The notes beneath the pieces were generated by a model. The model made no database searches. It was not told the DNA's origin and was given only the letters and a program-made list of their open reading frames with translations. 15,428 nt of DNA from an uncultured Collinsella sp. GTDB lineage: Bacteria > Actinomycetota > Coriobacteriia > Coriobacteriales > Coriobacteriaceae. The stretch spans positions 1-15,428 of the forward strand of contig CAUEMA010000028.1 of NCBI GenBank assembly GCA_959018755.1. Direction: 5' to 3'. The translations under genes were made by a program, and so were the position numbers. Positions 1-6,585 of the stretch are shown in pieces. Position 1 is the first letter of the stretch; each line of letters starts with the position of its first letter.

Positions 1-1598
1 TACTCCCACTCGATGGTCGCGGGCGGCTTGGACGTGATGTCGTAGCAGACGCGGTTGGCGCCGGGGACCTCGGCAACGATGCGGCCGGAGATGCGGGCAA
101 GCACGTCGTAGGGCAGCTTGGCCCAGTCGGCGGTCATGGCATCGCTGGACTCAACGGCACGCAGGATGATCGGGCGCTGGTAGGTGCGCTCGTCGCCCAT
201 AACACCGACGGACTTAATGTCGGGCAGGACCGCAAAGTACTGCCAGCAGCTGTGCTCGGAGTTGCGCTCGCCGGTCTGCTCAAACAGACGCTGGTTGTAG
301 GCGTCGAGCTCCTCGCGCACGATGGCGTCGGCGTTCTTGAGAATCTCGAGCTTCTCCTTGTCGACCGCGCCGATGATGCGGATGGCCAGACCCGGGCCCG
401 GGAAAGGCTGGCGGAACACGATATGACCCGGCAGGCCGAGCGCCAGACCAAGTGCGCGGACCTCGTCCTTAAAGAAATGATCGAGCGGCTCGATGAGGTC
501 GAAGTGCACGCCCTCGGGGAACGGGATTAGGTTGTGATGGCTCTTGATGGTGGCCGTCTTGCCGCCCGTCTTGCGAGCGCCGGACTCGATGATGTCGGGG
601 TAGATGGTGCCCTGGGCCAGGTACTTGACCGGCTTGCCGTCGGTCTCGAGCTGCTGCGCCACGGCGAAGAACTCTTTCCAGAACTGCGTACCGATGATAC
701 GGCGCTTCTCCTCGGGCTCGGTCACGCCGGCCAGAAGCTCGGCATAACGGTCCTCGGCGTGGACGTGGATAAAGTCGACGTCAAACTGCTTGGTGAAGAC
801 CTCCTCCACCTGCTCGGGCTCACCCTTGCGCAGCAGGCCGTGGTTGATGAACACGCAGGTCATCTGCTTGCCCACGGCGCGAGCGCCCAGCGCAGCCACG
901 ACGGAGGAGTCGACGCCGCCGGACAGGGCCAGAATCACGCGGTCGTCACCGACCTTCTCGCGGAACTCGGCCGTCATGGTCTCGACCAGGTTGTCCATGC
1001 TCCAGTTGGGCTCCAGGCCGCAGATCTCAAACAGGAAATTGCTCAGCAGCTGCTGACCGTACTCGGAGTGCTTGACCTCGGGGTGGAACTGCGTGGTGAA
1101 AATCTTGCGCTCGACGCACTCCATGGCGGCAACCGGACACACGTCGGTGCTGGCGGTAACGGTAAAGCCCTCGGGCACCTCGGAAACGGCGTCGCGGTGG
1201 CTCATCCATACGGTTTGCTCCATGGGCGTGGAGTTAAAGAGCTTGGCGCCGGCCGTGCGCGTAATGGTGGCGCGGCCGTACTCGCCCACCTCGGAGTGGC
1301 CGACCTTGCCGCCGAGCGTCACGGCCGTGATCTGATGGCCGTAGCAAAAGCCCAGGACGGGAAGGCCCAGGTCAAAGATGGCGGGATCGATGGACGGAGC
1401 GTCCTCGGCATACACGGAAGCCGGGCCGCCGGAAAGGATGAGCGCAGAGGCGTTCATCTCGCGAATCTCGTCGGCCGAGATGTCGCAGGGGACGATCTCG
1501 GAATACACGTTGAGGTCGCGGACGCGACGGGCAATGAGCTGACCGTACTGCGCACCAAAGTCGAGTACGAGGACCTTTGCGGAAGCCTTTTGATCCAT
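1..1598 (-). CDS. guaA: GMP synthase (glutamine-hydrolysing), stop codon cut by window edge
   Basis: Converts XMP to GMP with ATP and glutamine-derived ammonia in the cytoplasm, the last step of guanine nucleotide synthesis. I read 532 residues from the ATG at 1598, which follows a GAGGGGGA ribosome site. The protein ends in PPATIEWE, the usual GuaA C-terminus, and only the first two bases (TA) of the stop lie inside the window. The class I amidotransferase domain covers about residues 8-190, with the nucleophile Cys85 in GFCYGHQ and His172/Glu174 in QFHPEV. The ATP-pyrophosphatase domain follows, with the P-loop LSGGVDSS at 225-232. The C-terminal dimerisation domain carries FRQPFPGPGLAIRI. 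Length and domain order are normal for the family. It is transcribed away from the asparaginase gene. No purine riboswitch could be recognised in the 267-nt gap upstream. Confidence 0.97.
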   Translation of the reverse strand, partial: MDQKASAKVLVLDFGAQYGQLIARRVRDLNVYSEIVPCDISADEIREMNASALILSGGPASVYAEDAPSIDPAIFDLGLPVLGFCYGHQITAVTLGGKVGHSEVGEYGRATITRTAGAKLFNSTPMEQTVWMSHRDAVSEVPEGFTVTASTDVCPVAAMECVERKIFTTQFHPEVKHSEYGQQLLSNFLFEICGLEPNWSMDNLVETMTAEFREKVGDDRVILALSGGVDSSVVAALGARAVGKQMTCVFINHGLLRKGEPEQVEEVFTKQFDVDFIHVHAEDRYAELLAGVTEPEEKRRIIGTQFWKEFFAVAQQLETDGKPVKYLAQGTIYPDIIESGARKTGGKTATIKSHHNLIPFPEGVHFDLIEPLDHFFKDEVRALGLALGLPGHIVFRQPFPGPGLAIRIIGAVDKEKLEILKNADAIVREELDAYNQRLFEQTGERNSEHSCWQYFAVLPDIKSVGVMGDERTYQRPIILRAVESSDAMTADWAKLPYDVLARISGRIVAEVPGANRVCYDITSKPPATIEWE

Positions 1599-1786
1599 GG
1601 TTCCCCCTCTTGTTGGCGGGGAGCCGGTGCCCACCCGCGTGAATGAACGAAAATAACCTCCATAGTGTACACGTTATATGGGGTTTCTCGCCCCTCACGG
1701 CCATCAGCGCACGGCAAACGCACGACCTGGGCCCCTATTTGACGGCAATTGAAGTGTTACCAAACGTTACAGATGATGTAATACGT

Positions 1787-1817
1787 TTGAACATTGGACG
1801 CCCTGTGCCACAATACT
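1787..1817 (+). promoter_or_regulatory. candidate promoter of the asparaginase gene
   Basis: TTGAAC at 1787-1792 and AATACT at 1812-1817 resemble -35 and -10 boxes, separated by 19 nt, which is long. They would start transcription about 40 nt before the ATG at 1866. The rest of the guaA-asparaginase gap (1599-1865) shows no other clear signal, and no convincing guaA promoter was found on the minus strand. The call is weak and rests on box similarity only. Confidence 0.3.
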
Positions 1818-1865
1818 GCCGAACGACTCCGCCTCTGCGGCGGCAAATACGATAGGAATACCAGC

Positions 1866-2879
1866 ATGAAGCGCATCCTTCTCATCGCCACGGGCGGCAC
1901 CATCGCATCGACCGAGGACGGCAACGGCCTCTCCCCCGCCCTGACCGGTGAGGAGCTCGCCCAGAGCGTCCCCGAGATCTCGGGCCTCTGCGAGCTCGAC
2001 GTGGTGCAGCCCATGAACATCGACAGCACCAATATGCGCCCCAGTGACTGGATGCGTATCCGCGACGTCATCGTCGAGGGTTATGCCGACCACGACGGCT
2101 TCGTGATTCTGCACGGCACCGACACCATGAGCTACACCGCGGCGGCGCTTTCCTATCTGATTCAGGACAGCCCCAAGCCCATCGTGCTCACCGGCTCGCA
2201 AAAGCCCATGGGCAACCCCTTTACCGACGCCAAGCTCAACCTGTACCAGAGCCTGCTCTATGCGCTCGACGAGCATTCGCACGATGTGTCGATTGTGTTT
2301 GGCGGCGTCGCCATTGCCGGCACGCGCGCCCGCAAGCAGCGCACCATGAGCTTTAACGCGTTCATTAGCGTCAACTATCCGCCCATCGCCTATATCCGCA
2401 ACGACCGCATCGTGCGCAACGGGCTTCACGGCACGCATCAGGGCGAAAACCCGGTGCGTTTCTACGACAGCATCGATCCGCGCGTATTTGTACTCAAGCT
2501 TACGCCCGGCGTAAACCCGGGCATCCTCGACGCCCTTGCCGATAGCTACGACGCCGTGATTCTGGAGACCTTTGGCATTGGCGGTATCCCCGAGTTTGGT
2601 GAGTCGGGCGAGTCGTTTCAAGAGGCAATTTTCCGCTGGGTCGATTCGGGCCGTACCGTCGTTATGACTACGCAGGTCCCCGAAGAGGGTCTCGATCTGG
2701 GCGTTTATGAGGTCGGCCGTGCTTACGCCGATCATCCGGGCATTCTGCGCGGCGACGACATGACCACCGAGACGCTCGTGGCCAAAACCATGTGGGCGCT
2801 CGGCCAGTCACGTGATGCGTCAGAAATTCAGCGCCTGTTCTACAGCCAAGTCAACCACGACCGCATCCCGATGGCGTAA
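1866..2879 (+). CDS. ansA: type I (cytoplasmic) L-asparaginase
   Basis: Hydrolyses L-asparagine to aspartate and ammonia. The ATG at 1866 is chosen because AGGAA at 1854-1858 sits 7 nt upstream and the protein then opens directly with the family's first strand, MKRILLIATGGTIAS; an in-frame extension of 24 codons has no such support. The protein has 337 residues, the normal size for type I enzymes, and no signal peptide, so it should be cytosolic. Catalytic residues are visible: Thr12 in TGGTIAS, Thr85-Asp86 in HGTDT, and Lys157 in the RARKQRT segment, matching the spacing of Thr14, Thr91-Asp92 and Lys163 in E. coli AnsA. It is a single-gene unit ending just before a perfect hairpin at 2885-2920. 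Substrate preference between asparagine and glutamine cannot be told from the sequence. Confidence 0.95.
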   Translation: MKRILLIATGGTIASTEDGNGLSPALTGEELAQSVPEISGLCELDVVQPMNIDSTNMRPSDWMRIRDVIVEGYADHDGFVILHGTDTMSYTAAALSYLIQDSPKPIVLTGSQKPMGNPFTDAKLNLYQSLLYALDEHSHDVSIVFGGVAIAGTRARKQRTMSFNAFISVNYPPIAYIRNDRIVRNGLHGTHQGENPVRFYDSIDPRVFVLKLTPGVNPGILDALADSYDAVILETFGIGGIPEFGESGESFQEAIFRWVDSGRTVVMTTQVPEEGLDLGVYEVGRAYADHPGILRGDDMTTETLVAKTMWALGQSRDASEIQRLFYSQVNHDRIPMA

Positions 2880-2884
2880 TTCGG

Positions 2885-2920
2885 TTCTCGAGGGTATCCC
2901 CTATTCGATACCCTCGAGAA
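2885..2920. terminator. perfect 14-bp hairpin between convergent asparaginase and XRE genes
   Basis: TTCTCGAGGGTATC (2885-2898) and GATACCCTCGAGAA (2907-2920) form a perfect 14-bp stem with an 8-nt loop. The hairpin begins 5 nt after the asparaginase stop. It also contains the last codons and the stop of the convergent XRE gene, so it could end transcription from both sides. Neither side has a clear T-run, so it may act as a mRNA 3'-end stabiliser or a weak terminator. Confidence 0.6.
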
Positions 2921-3119
2921 GTTCTGACACCGTCATGCCGAGTGCGGGCGCGATCTTAAATAGAACCCTGAGCGTGAAATTTGCCGTCCCACCTTCGATT
3001 CGGTCGAGGTAGGGTCGGCTGATTCCCGTTGCCACACAAAAATCAACCTTGGAGATACCAAGGTCTCTGCGTGTCTCTTCGACCCGCCTGCCAAGAATCT
3101 GTTTCGCACGTTCGTCCAT
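2901..3119 (-). CDS. XRE/Cro-family small DNA-binding regulator
   Basis: A 72-residue protein that is almost entirely one helix-turn-helix domain. The recognition region is about residues 22-44: ISKVDFCVATGISRPYLDRIEGG, with the typical S-x-x-Y-L-x-x-I-E-x-G pattern of XRE/Cro proteins. The C-terminus follows the family pattern ending in VSELLEG. The ATG at 3119 gives a full domain, but its ribosome site is poor. The gene is divergent from the 129-aa orphan at 3196. The gap between them holds a 24-bp perfect palindrome, which is the natural candidate for its operator, so autoregulation and control of the neighbour are likely (inference). Local GC is lower than in flanking genes, which fits acquisition by transfer. 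Its target and signal are unknown. Confidence 0.85.
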   Translation of the reverse strand: MDERAKQILGRRVEETRRDLGISKVDFCVATGISRPYLDRIEGGTANFTLRVLFKIAPALGMTVSELLEGIE

Positions 3120-3148
3120 GCAGCCGAGTTTGAAATGGAGCCGAACAT

Positions 3149-3172
3149 AAACGTAAACTATAGTTTACGTTT
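3149..3172. promoter_or_regulatory. 24-bp perfect palindrome with back-to-back TATAGT boxes
   Basis: The half-site AAACGTAAACTA (3149-3160) is followed at once by its exact reverse complement TAGTTTACGTTT (3161-3172). The centre contains TATAGT on the plus strand (3159-3164) and on the minus strand (3162-3157), so one sequence can supply overlapping -10 boxes for both divergent genes. It lies 29 nt before the XRE start and 23 nt before the orphan start. A dimeric XRE protein bound here would cover both promoters. No good -35 box is visible on either side. Confidence 0.7.
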
Positions 3173-3195
3173 TGCCGAATACACAGGAGTTTTCT

Positions 3196-3585
3196 ATGTC
3201 GGGTTCTTCGGTCCGCATGTACCGAGCCACGCTTCGCAAAAACAGCGCACCGCCCAAGCTCGTCGTCGTTGAAGCAGAATGCCTTTCGCCCGATGAGCGC
3301 ACAGCATTTGCATTGCTATCAAGTCGCGTCGCCGCCGTTCTGGTCCCTTGCCCGGCGCAAGGTGAACTTGCCATCCGATGCCAAGCGCACAGCCGCTCAC
3401 TCAATCAGGCTGCCGTAATCGCAACCAGCCAACGTGGCCTGCCGCTCCTTTTAGAAGCCGGTATCGCACTTGCCCTTCGCGGCGCCGGATACGAAAACGA
3501 GGCCGCCGCCGACATGGTCTTTAAACCACGATCGAGCGGCGGCCTCGCAGCAGCCATCGAATATGCTTGCAGACTCGTTGCCTAA
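3196..3585 (+). CDS. hypothetical protein, 129 aa, divergent from XRE regulator
   Basis: I do not recognise the family. The ATG at 3196 is preferred because AGGAG lies 6-7 nt upstream; an in-frame TTG at 3172 would fall inside the palindrome. The protein has 129 residues with no signal peptide and no clear membrane segment. A hydrophobic strand near residues 21-26 (KLVVVEAE), a second at 45-52 (VAAVLVPC), then GLPLLLEAGIALALRGAGYENEAA and a final AAAIEYACRLVA give an alternating strand and helix look, so a small alpha/beta fold is plausible. There is no catalytic motif I can name. The gene shares its promoter region with the XRE regulator and ends 9 nt before the convergent DUF1648 gene. The arrangement suggests that the regulator controls it; a toxin-like role is possible but nothing in the sequence shows it. 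Confidence 0.65.
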   Translation: MSGSSVRMYRATLRKNSAPPKLVVVEAECLSPDERTAFALLSSRVAAVLVPCPAQGELAIRCQAHSRSLNQAAVIATSQRGLPLLLEAGIALALRGAGYENEAAADMVFKPRSSGGLAAAIEYACRLVA

Positions 3586-3594
3586 AAGGACAAG

Positions 3595-3978
3595 TTAGAA
3601 ACCAAAGCCAAAGCCCGTTCCGGTAATCGCCGAGTACATAAAGTAAACGTTGATCACGTTGAGGAACACACCCGTGATACAACCGTTGCGCAGGTAGCGC
3701 TCGCACACGATGCGCGCCATGGCGGCGGAGTCATCATTGTTTTTAGCCTGGCGTCCCGCCGTAAAATACGTCGCCACGCTCAGCAGTAGGTTGAGCACCG
3801 GCAGTGCCAGCAGCTCGTAGCTCTTACCCCAGCGCGTCACCTCGCCGGCTGCGTTAAACTTCGTTGCCACCTCGGGGCCAATGTTGGGGATAACACACGC
3901 TGCAACCACCAGCGGAATCACCGCAAGTACGAGCAGCGCAATACCCATGTAGCCAGCTTTTTTGCCATATTTAAACAT
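3595..3978 (-). CDS. small membrane protein with DUF1648 (SdpI-like) domain
   Basis: A 127-residue integral membrane protein. Three hydrophobic segments are seen at about residues 10-30, 55-74 and 99-118. The stretch after the first segment (IPNIGPEVATKFNAAGEVTRWGK and the following LLALPVLNLLL) matches the DUF1648 pattern: extracytoplasmic 'H/F-N-x-x-G' with 'W-x-x-K' before a Pro-containing helix. This domain forms the N-terminal part of SdpI-type immunity/signal proteins, but the long C-terminal SdpI part is absent, so immunity function should not be assumed. The tail ends in GFGFGF. The ATG at 3978 has AAGGA upstream and lies only 11 nt after the ychF stop, so the two genes are probably one mRNA. 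Confidence 0.8.
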   Translation of the reverse strand: MFKYGKKAGYMGIALLVLAVIPLVVAACVIPNIGPEVATKFNAAGEVTRWGKSYELLALPVLNLLLSVATYFTAGRQAKNNDDSAAMARIVCERYLRNGCITGVFLNVINVYFMYSAITGTGFGFGF

Positions 3979-3989
3979 GCGCGTCGTCC

Positions 3990-5066
3990 TTACACGTTAA
4001 AGCGGAAGTGTACGACGTCGCCATCGGCCATAACATAGTCCTTGCCCTCAATACGCAGTTTGCCGGCGGCCTTGGCGCCCTGCTCACCGCCGAGCTCGAT
4101 GTAGTCGTCATAGCCAATGACCTCGGCCTTAATAAAGCCGCGCTCAAAATCGGTGTGGATGACGCCGGCGGCCTGCGGGGCGGTCGCGCCCTGACGAACC
4201 GTCCAGGCCTTGACCTCCATCTCGCCGGCCGTAAAGAACGACTGCAGACCGAGCAGCTTATAGGCCGCCTGCGCGAGCACGTCCAGACCGGGCTGTTCCA
4301 GGCCCAGGCTCTCCAGGTAGTCGGCGGCGTCCTCGGGATCGAGCTCGGAAAGCTCGGCCTCAATCTTGGCGCAGATGGGCAACGGCTTGACGCCATCGAT
4401 GGGTGCCAGGTCCTCGTTGAGCATATCCTCGTCCACGTTGGCCACGTACAGAATGGGCTTCATAGTGAGCAGGAACAGGCCCTTGGCAGCGGCACGCTCC
4501 TCGTCGGTCATCTCCATGGATGCGGCGCGCTTGCCCTCGTTGAGCCAGGCAAGCAGACGCTTGGCGACCTCGAACTTGGGCATGAGCTCCTTGTCGCGCT
4601 TGGCCTCCTTCTCGAGCTTGGGCAGCTGCTTCTCGAGCGTGCCCATATCGGCCAGGATGAGCTCGGTCATGATGGTGTCGGCATCGCCGGCGGGGTCGAC
4701 GAACTCGCCCGTGCGGCCCACCTCACGCATGACGTTGGGGTCCTTAAAGTAGCGCACGACCTCGCAGATGGCGTCGGTCTCGCGGATGTTTGCCAAGAAC
4801 TGGTTGCCCAGGCCCTCACCCTCGTTAGCGCCCTTCACCAGACCTGCGATGTCGACGAACTCGACCGTCGCCGGCACAATGCGACCCGGGTTGACGATGT
4901 CGGCGAGCTTTTGCAGGCGGCTATCGGGCACGTCGACGATACCCACGTTGGGATCAATCGTGGCAAACGGATAGTTGGCGGCAAGGCCAGTCTTTTTGGT
5001 AAGCGCGGTGAACAGCGTCGACTTGCCCACGTTGGGCAGGCCCACGATACCGATGGAAAGGGACAC
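3990..5066 (-). CDS. ychF: redox-regulated ATPase YchF (OLA1/Obg-type), His114 replaced by Arg
   Basis: A universally conserved ribosome-associated P-loop ATPase linked to stress and translation. The start is the GTG at 5066: AAGGAG lies 6 nt upstream and the protein then opens MSLSIGIVGLPNVGKST. A longer in-frame reading from 5153 has no such site. The protein has 358 residues (E. coli 363). Visible parts are the P-loop GLPNVGKS at 9-16, FVDIAGLVKGA at 70-80 (G3), NVDE at 210-213 (the NxxE form that favours ATP), a coiled-coil region around 140-195, and a C-terminal TGS domain ending DGDVVHFRFNV. The position equivalent to E. coli His114, reported as critical for ATP hydrolysis, reads Arg (NVMREVG instead of NIIHVSG), encoded by CGT at 4725-4727. 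The gene has its own candidate promoter and is followed by the DUF1648 gene. Confidence 0.96.
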   Translation of the reverse strand: MSLSIGIVGLPNVGKSTLFTALTKKTGLAANYPFATIDPNVGIVDVPDSRLQKLADIVNPGRIVPATVEFVDIAGLVKGANEGEGLGNQFLANIRETDAICEVVRYFKDPNVMREVGRTGEFVDPAGDADTIMTELILADMGTLEKQLPKLEKEAKRDKELMPKFEVAKRLLAWLNEGKRAASMEMTDEERAAAKGLFLLTMKPILYVANVDEDMLNEDLAPIDGVKPLPICAKIEAELSELDPEDAADYLESLGLEQPGLDVLAQAAYKLLGLQSFFTAGEMEVKAWTVRQGATAPQAAGVIHTDFERGFIKAEVIGYDDYIELGGEQGAKAAGKLRIEGKDYVMADGDVVHFRFNV

Positions 5067-5103
5067 GACAGCTCCTTTTGGTACAAGCATTTCAAACTGC
5101 ATT

Positions 5104-5133
5104 AGTATAGCGCCGCCGCAGCATCTGGGCGAA
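5104..5133 (-). promoter_or_regulatory. ychF: candidate ychF promoter
   Basis: On the minus strand, TTCGCC (5133-5128) and TATACT (5109-5104) are separated by 18 nt. Transcription would begin near 5097, giving a leader of about 30 nt before the GTG start. The -10 box is strong and the -35 box weak. This allows ychF and the DUF1648 gene to be expressed apart from the upstream ferredoxin-like gene. Confidence 0.5.
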
Positions 5134-5180
5134 CCCGGACACCACGGCGGCACGAATGAAGCAGAGATAGAGCTCGCTGA

Positions 5181-6434
5181 CTAGTCCGCGAGCTTTTCCA
5201 CCTGGTCGAGCATCTTGTCGAGCTTGGCCTTTGCCTCGGCCTTGACCTTCTCAGCCTCTTCGTGAGCCTTCGCCTTCTGGGCAGCCTTTTCCTCGGCTTC
5301 GGGGTCGACGACAACCAAGTTGGATGCATCGTGTTCAACAAGCTTGAGCGCATGTTCGGAACAAACCTTGACACAGGCGCCGCAGCCCAAGCAATACGTG
5401 GACTCCAACGCAAAGCGGCCGCTTCCCACCAAATCGCAGGCAAACGTGGGGCATACATTGACGCACTCGCCGCACGACGTGCACTTGTCAAAATCGCACT
5501 CCGGCGTGCTCACCTGCATGTTCTGGGCAAGCTCGGGATGGTTCTGTAGCGTCGAGAGCACCAGCTGCCGCCCATGGGTGAGCGAACGGCGGCGCTTGGT
5601 CGTCGTGGTGCCGCACATGGTGTTGAGCGTGCGCTCCAGCTGGGTAATCTGATGGCGATGGGCCTTGAGCTTTTGCGTCACCGAGGCCAGCGCCGCCGTC
5701 GCCGGGTTGAGCTTGGTCACCGTCAGGCCCGTGGTGCGGGCAATCTTTTCCATGTACTCCTTGCGCTCGTACTCGCGAAGCTTATGGCACTTGAGGCTCT
5801 TGGGGTCGACCTCCAGGCCCATACCCGTGCCAGACCACTCCTCGGCCTTCGCAATTGCCTCGCCCAGAATGTCCTCACCGCCGGTGTTGCGGCATTTATC
5901 GCACACGCCCAACGGCAGGTACACACTCACGTTAGGATAGTCGGCCAGTACCGAGAACCAGGTCTCGGCAGTAATATCGCCCACGCAGGCGACGACGACC
6001 TCGTTCTCGCGCGGCATGCGCTTGAGGGCACGCGTACAGGTGACGTAGGCGGTCTCGTGGCTCGTAGCCGCCGAGACAATATCGTCATACAGGTTTTTGG
6101 GCGCCAGGCGCGGCGAGATGATCGCCTCGGTCGGACAGGCAGCGGCGCACAGTCCGCACTTGCGACAGGAGTCGAGGATCTCGATGGCGTCCTCCTCGAC
6201 CTCGATGGCGTTGACCGGGCACACGTCCATGCACGCGGTGCAGCCGCTCTTTTCGTTTTTGCAGGTCAGGCATGGAATGGTGTTGCCGCGCGGACGCTCC
6301 TTGTAGTCGGCAGGATTCCACTGCGGCGCCGATGGATCGAGCGCGTCGGTCACGCCGCCAAGCGGGTTTTTAAGAAAGTCGAAACCCTTGCTGATCTCGA
6401 TAATGTCATCAAACAGATCGTGTTCCTGCGCCAT
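5181..6434 (-). CDS. four-cluster 4Fe-4S ferredoxin-like protein with central Cys-rich domain
   Basis: Predicted cytoplasmic electron-transfer protein of 417 residues; the partner is unknown. The ATG at 6434 follows GGGAGGGG. Two bicluster ferredoxin modules are seen. The N-terminal one has C58-x6-C65-x2-C68-x3-C72-P and C90-x2-C93-x2-C96-x3-C100-P. The C-terminal one has C318-x2-C321-x2-C324-x3-C328-P and C348-x2-C351-x2-C354-x3-C358. Between them (about 125-300) lies a domain with extra cysteines at 133, 150, 178, 181 and 216, including the GVCDKCR pair, which could bind a further cluster or metal. The last 45 residues are rich in Ala, Lys and Glu and look like a charged coiled coil. I cannot name the family beyond this. 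It sits between the dehydrogenase cluster and ychF, but has a gap of more than 110 nt on each side. Confidence 0.85.
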   Translation of the reverse strand: MAQEHDLFDDIIEISKGFDFLKNPLGGVTDALDPSAPQWNPADYKERPRGNTIPCLTCKNEKSGCTACMDVCPVNAIEVEEDAIEILDSCRKCGLCAAACPTEAIISPRLAPKNLYDDIVSAATSHETAYVTCTRALKRMPRENEVVVACVGDITAETWFSVLADYPNVSVYLPLGVCDKCRNTGGEDILGEAIAKAEEWSGTGMGLEVDPKSLKCHKLREYERKEYMEKIARTTGLTVTKLNPATAALASVTQKLKAHRHQITQLERTLNTMCGTTTTKRRRSLTHGRQLVLSTLQNHPELAQNMQVSTPECDFDKCTSCGECVNVCPTFACDLVGSGRFALESTYCLGCGACVKVCSEHALKLVEHDASNLVVVDPEAEEKAAQKAKAHEEAEKVKAEAKAKLDKMLDQVEKLAD

Positions 6435-6585
6435 GCGCGGCCCCTCCCTGAGCAGTGCAAACAAGCAAGAGATAATGATACGCTATCGGCCCATGCCTCG
6501 GGCAAATTACACGCGGAGCATCTTTGCGGCAAATAGCCTATGGCCTATCGCCGCCTCGATTGCACAAGGTCAATCAAGCGCCAAG

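Noticed and set aside
534..1646. Long open frame on the plus strand opposite guaA; similar ones lie opposite ychF (4008-5105), asparaginase (1767-2735), Fe-ADH (9279-10415) and the second helical-repeat gene (11783-12859).
   Set aside because: They are typical antisense frames of GC-rich genes: low-complexity composition, no ribosome sites, and fully covered by well-supported genes on the other strand.
2901..3585. Classical toxin-antitoxin operon.
   Set aside because: The genes are divergent and not co-directional, and the 129-aa protein shows no toxin motif that I can name.
3595..3978. DUF1648 protein as an SdpI immunity protein with the orphan 3196-3585 as its toxin.
   Set aside because: The two genes are convergent, the DUF1648 gene is tied to ychF instead, and the SdpI C-terminal domain is absent.
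6475..6505. TTGCCC and TATCAT as promoter of the ferredoxin-like gene on the minus strand.
   Set aside because: The 19-nt spacer and weak boxes do not rise above background; the 6435-6585 gap shows no other clear signal.
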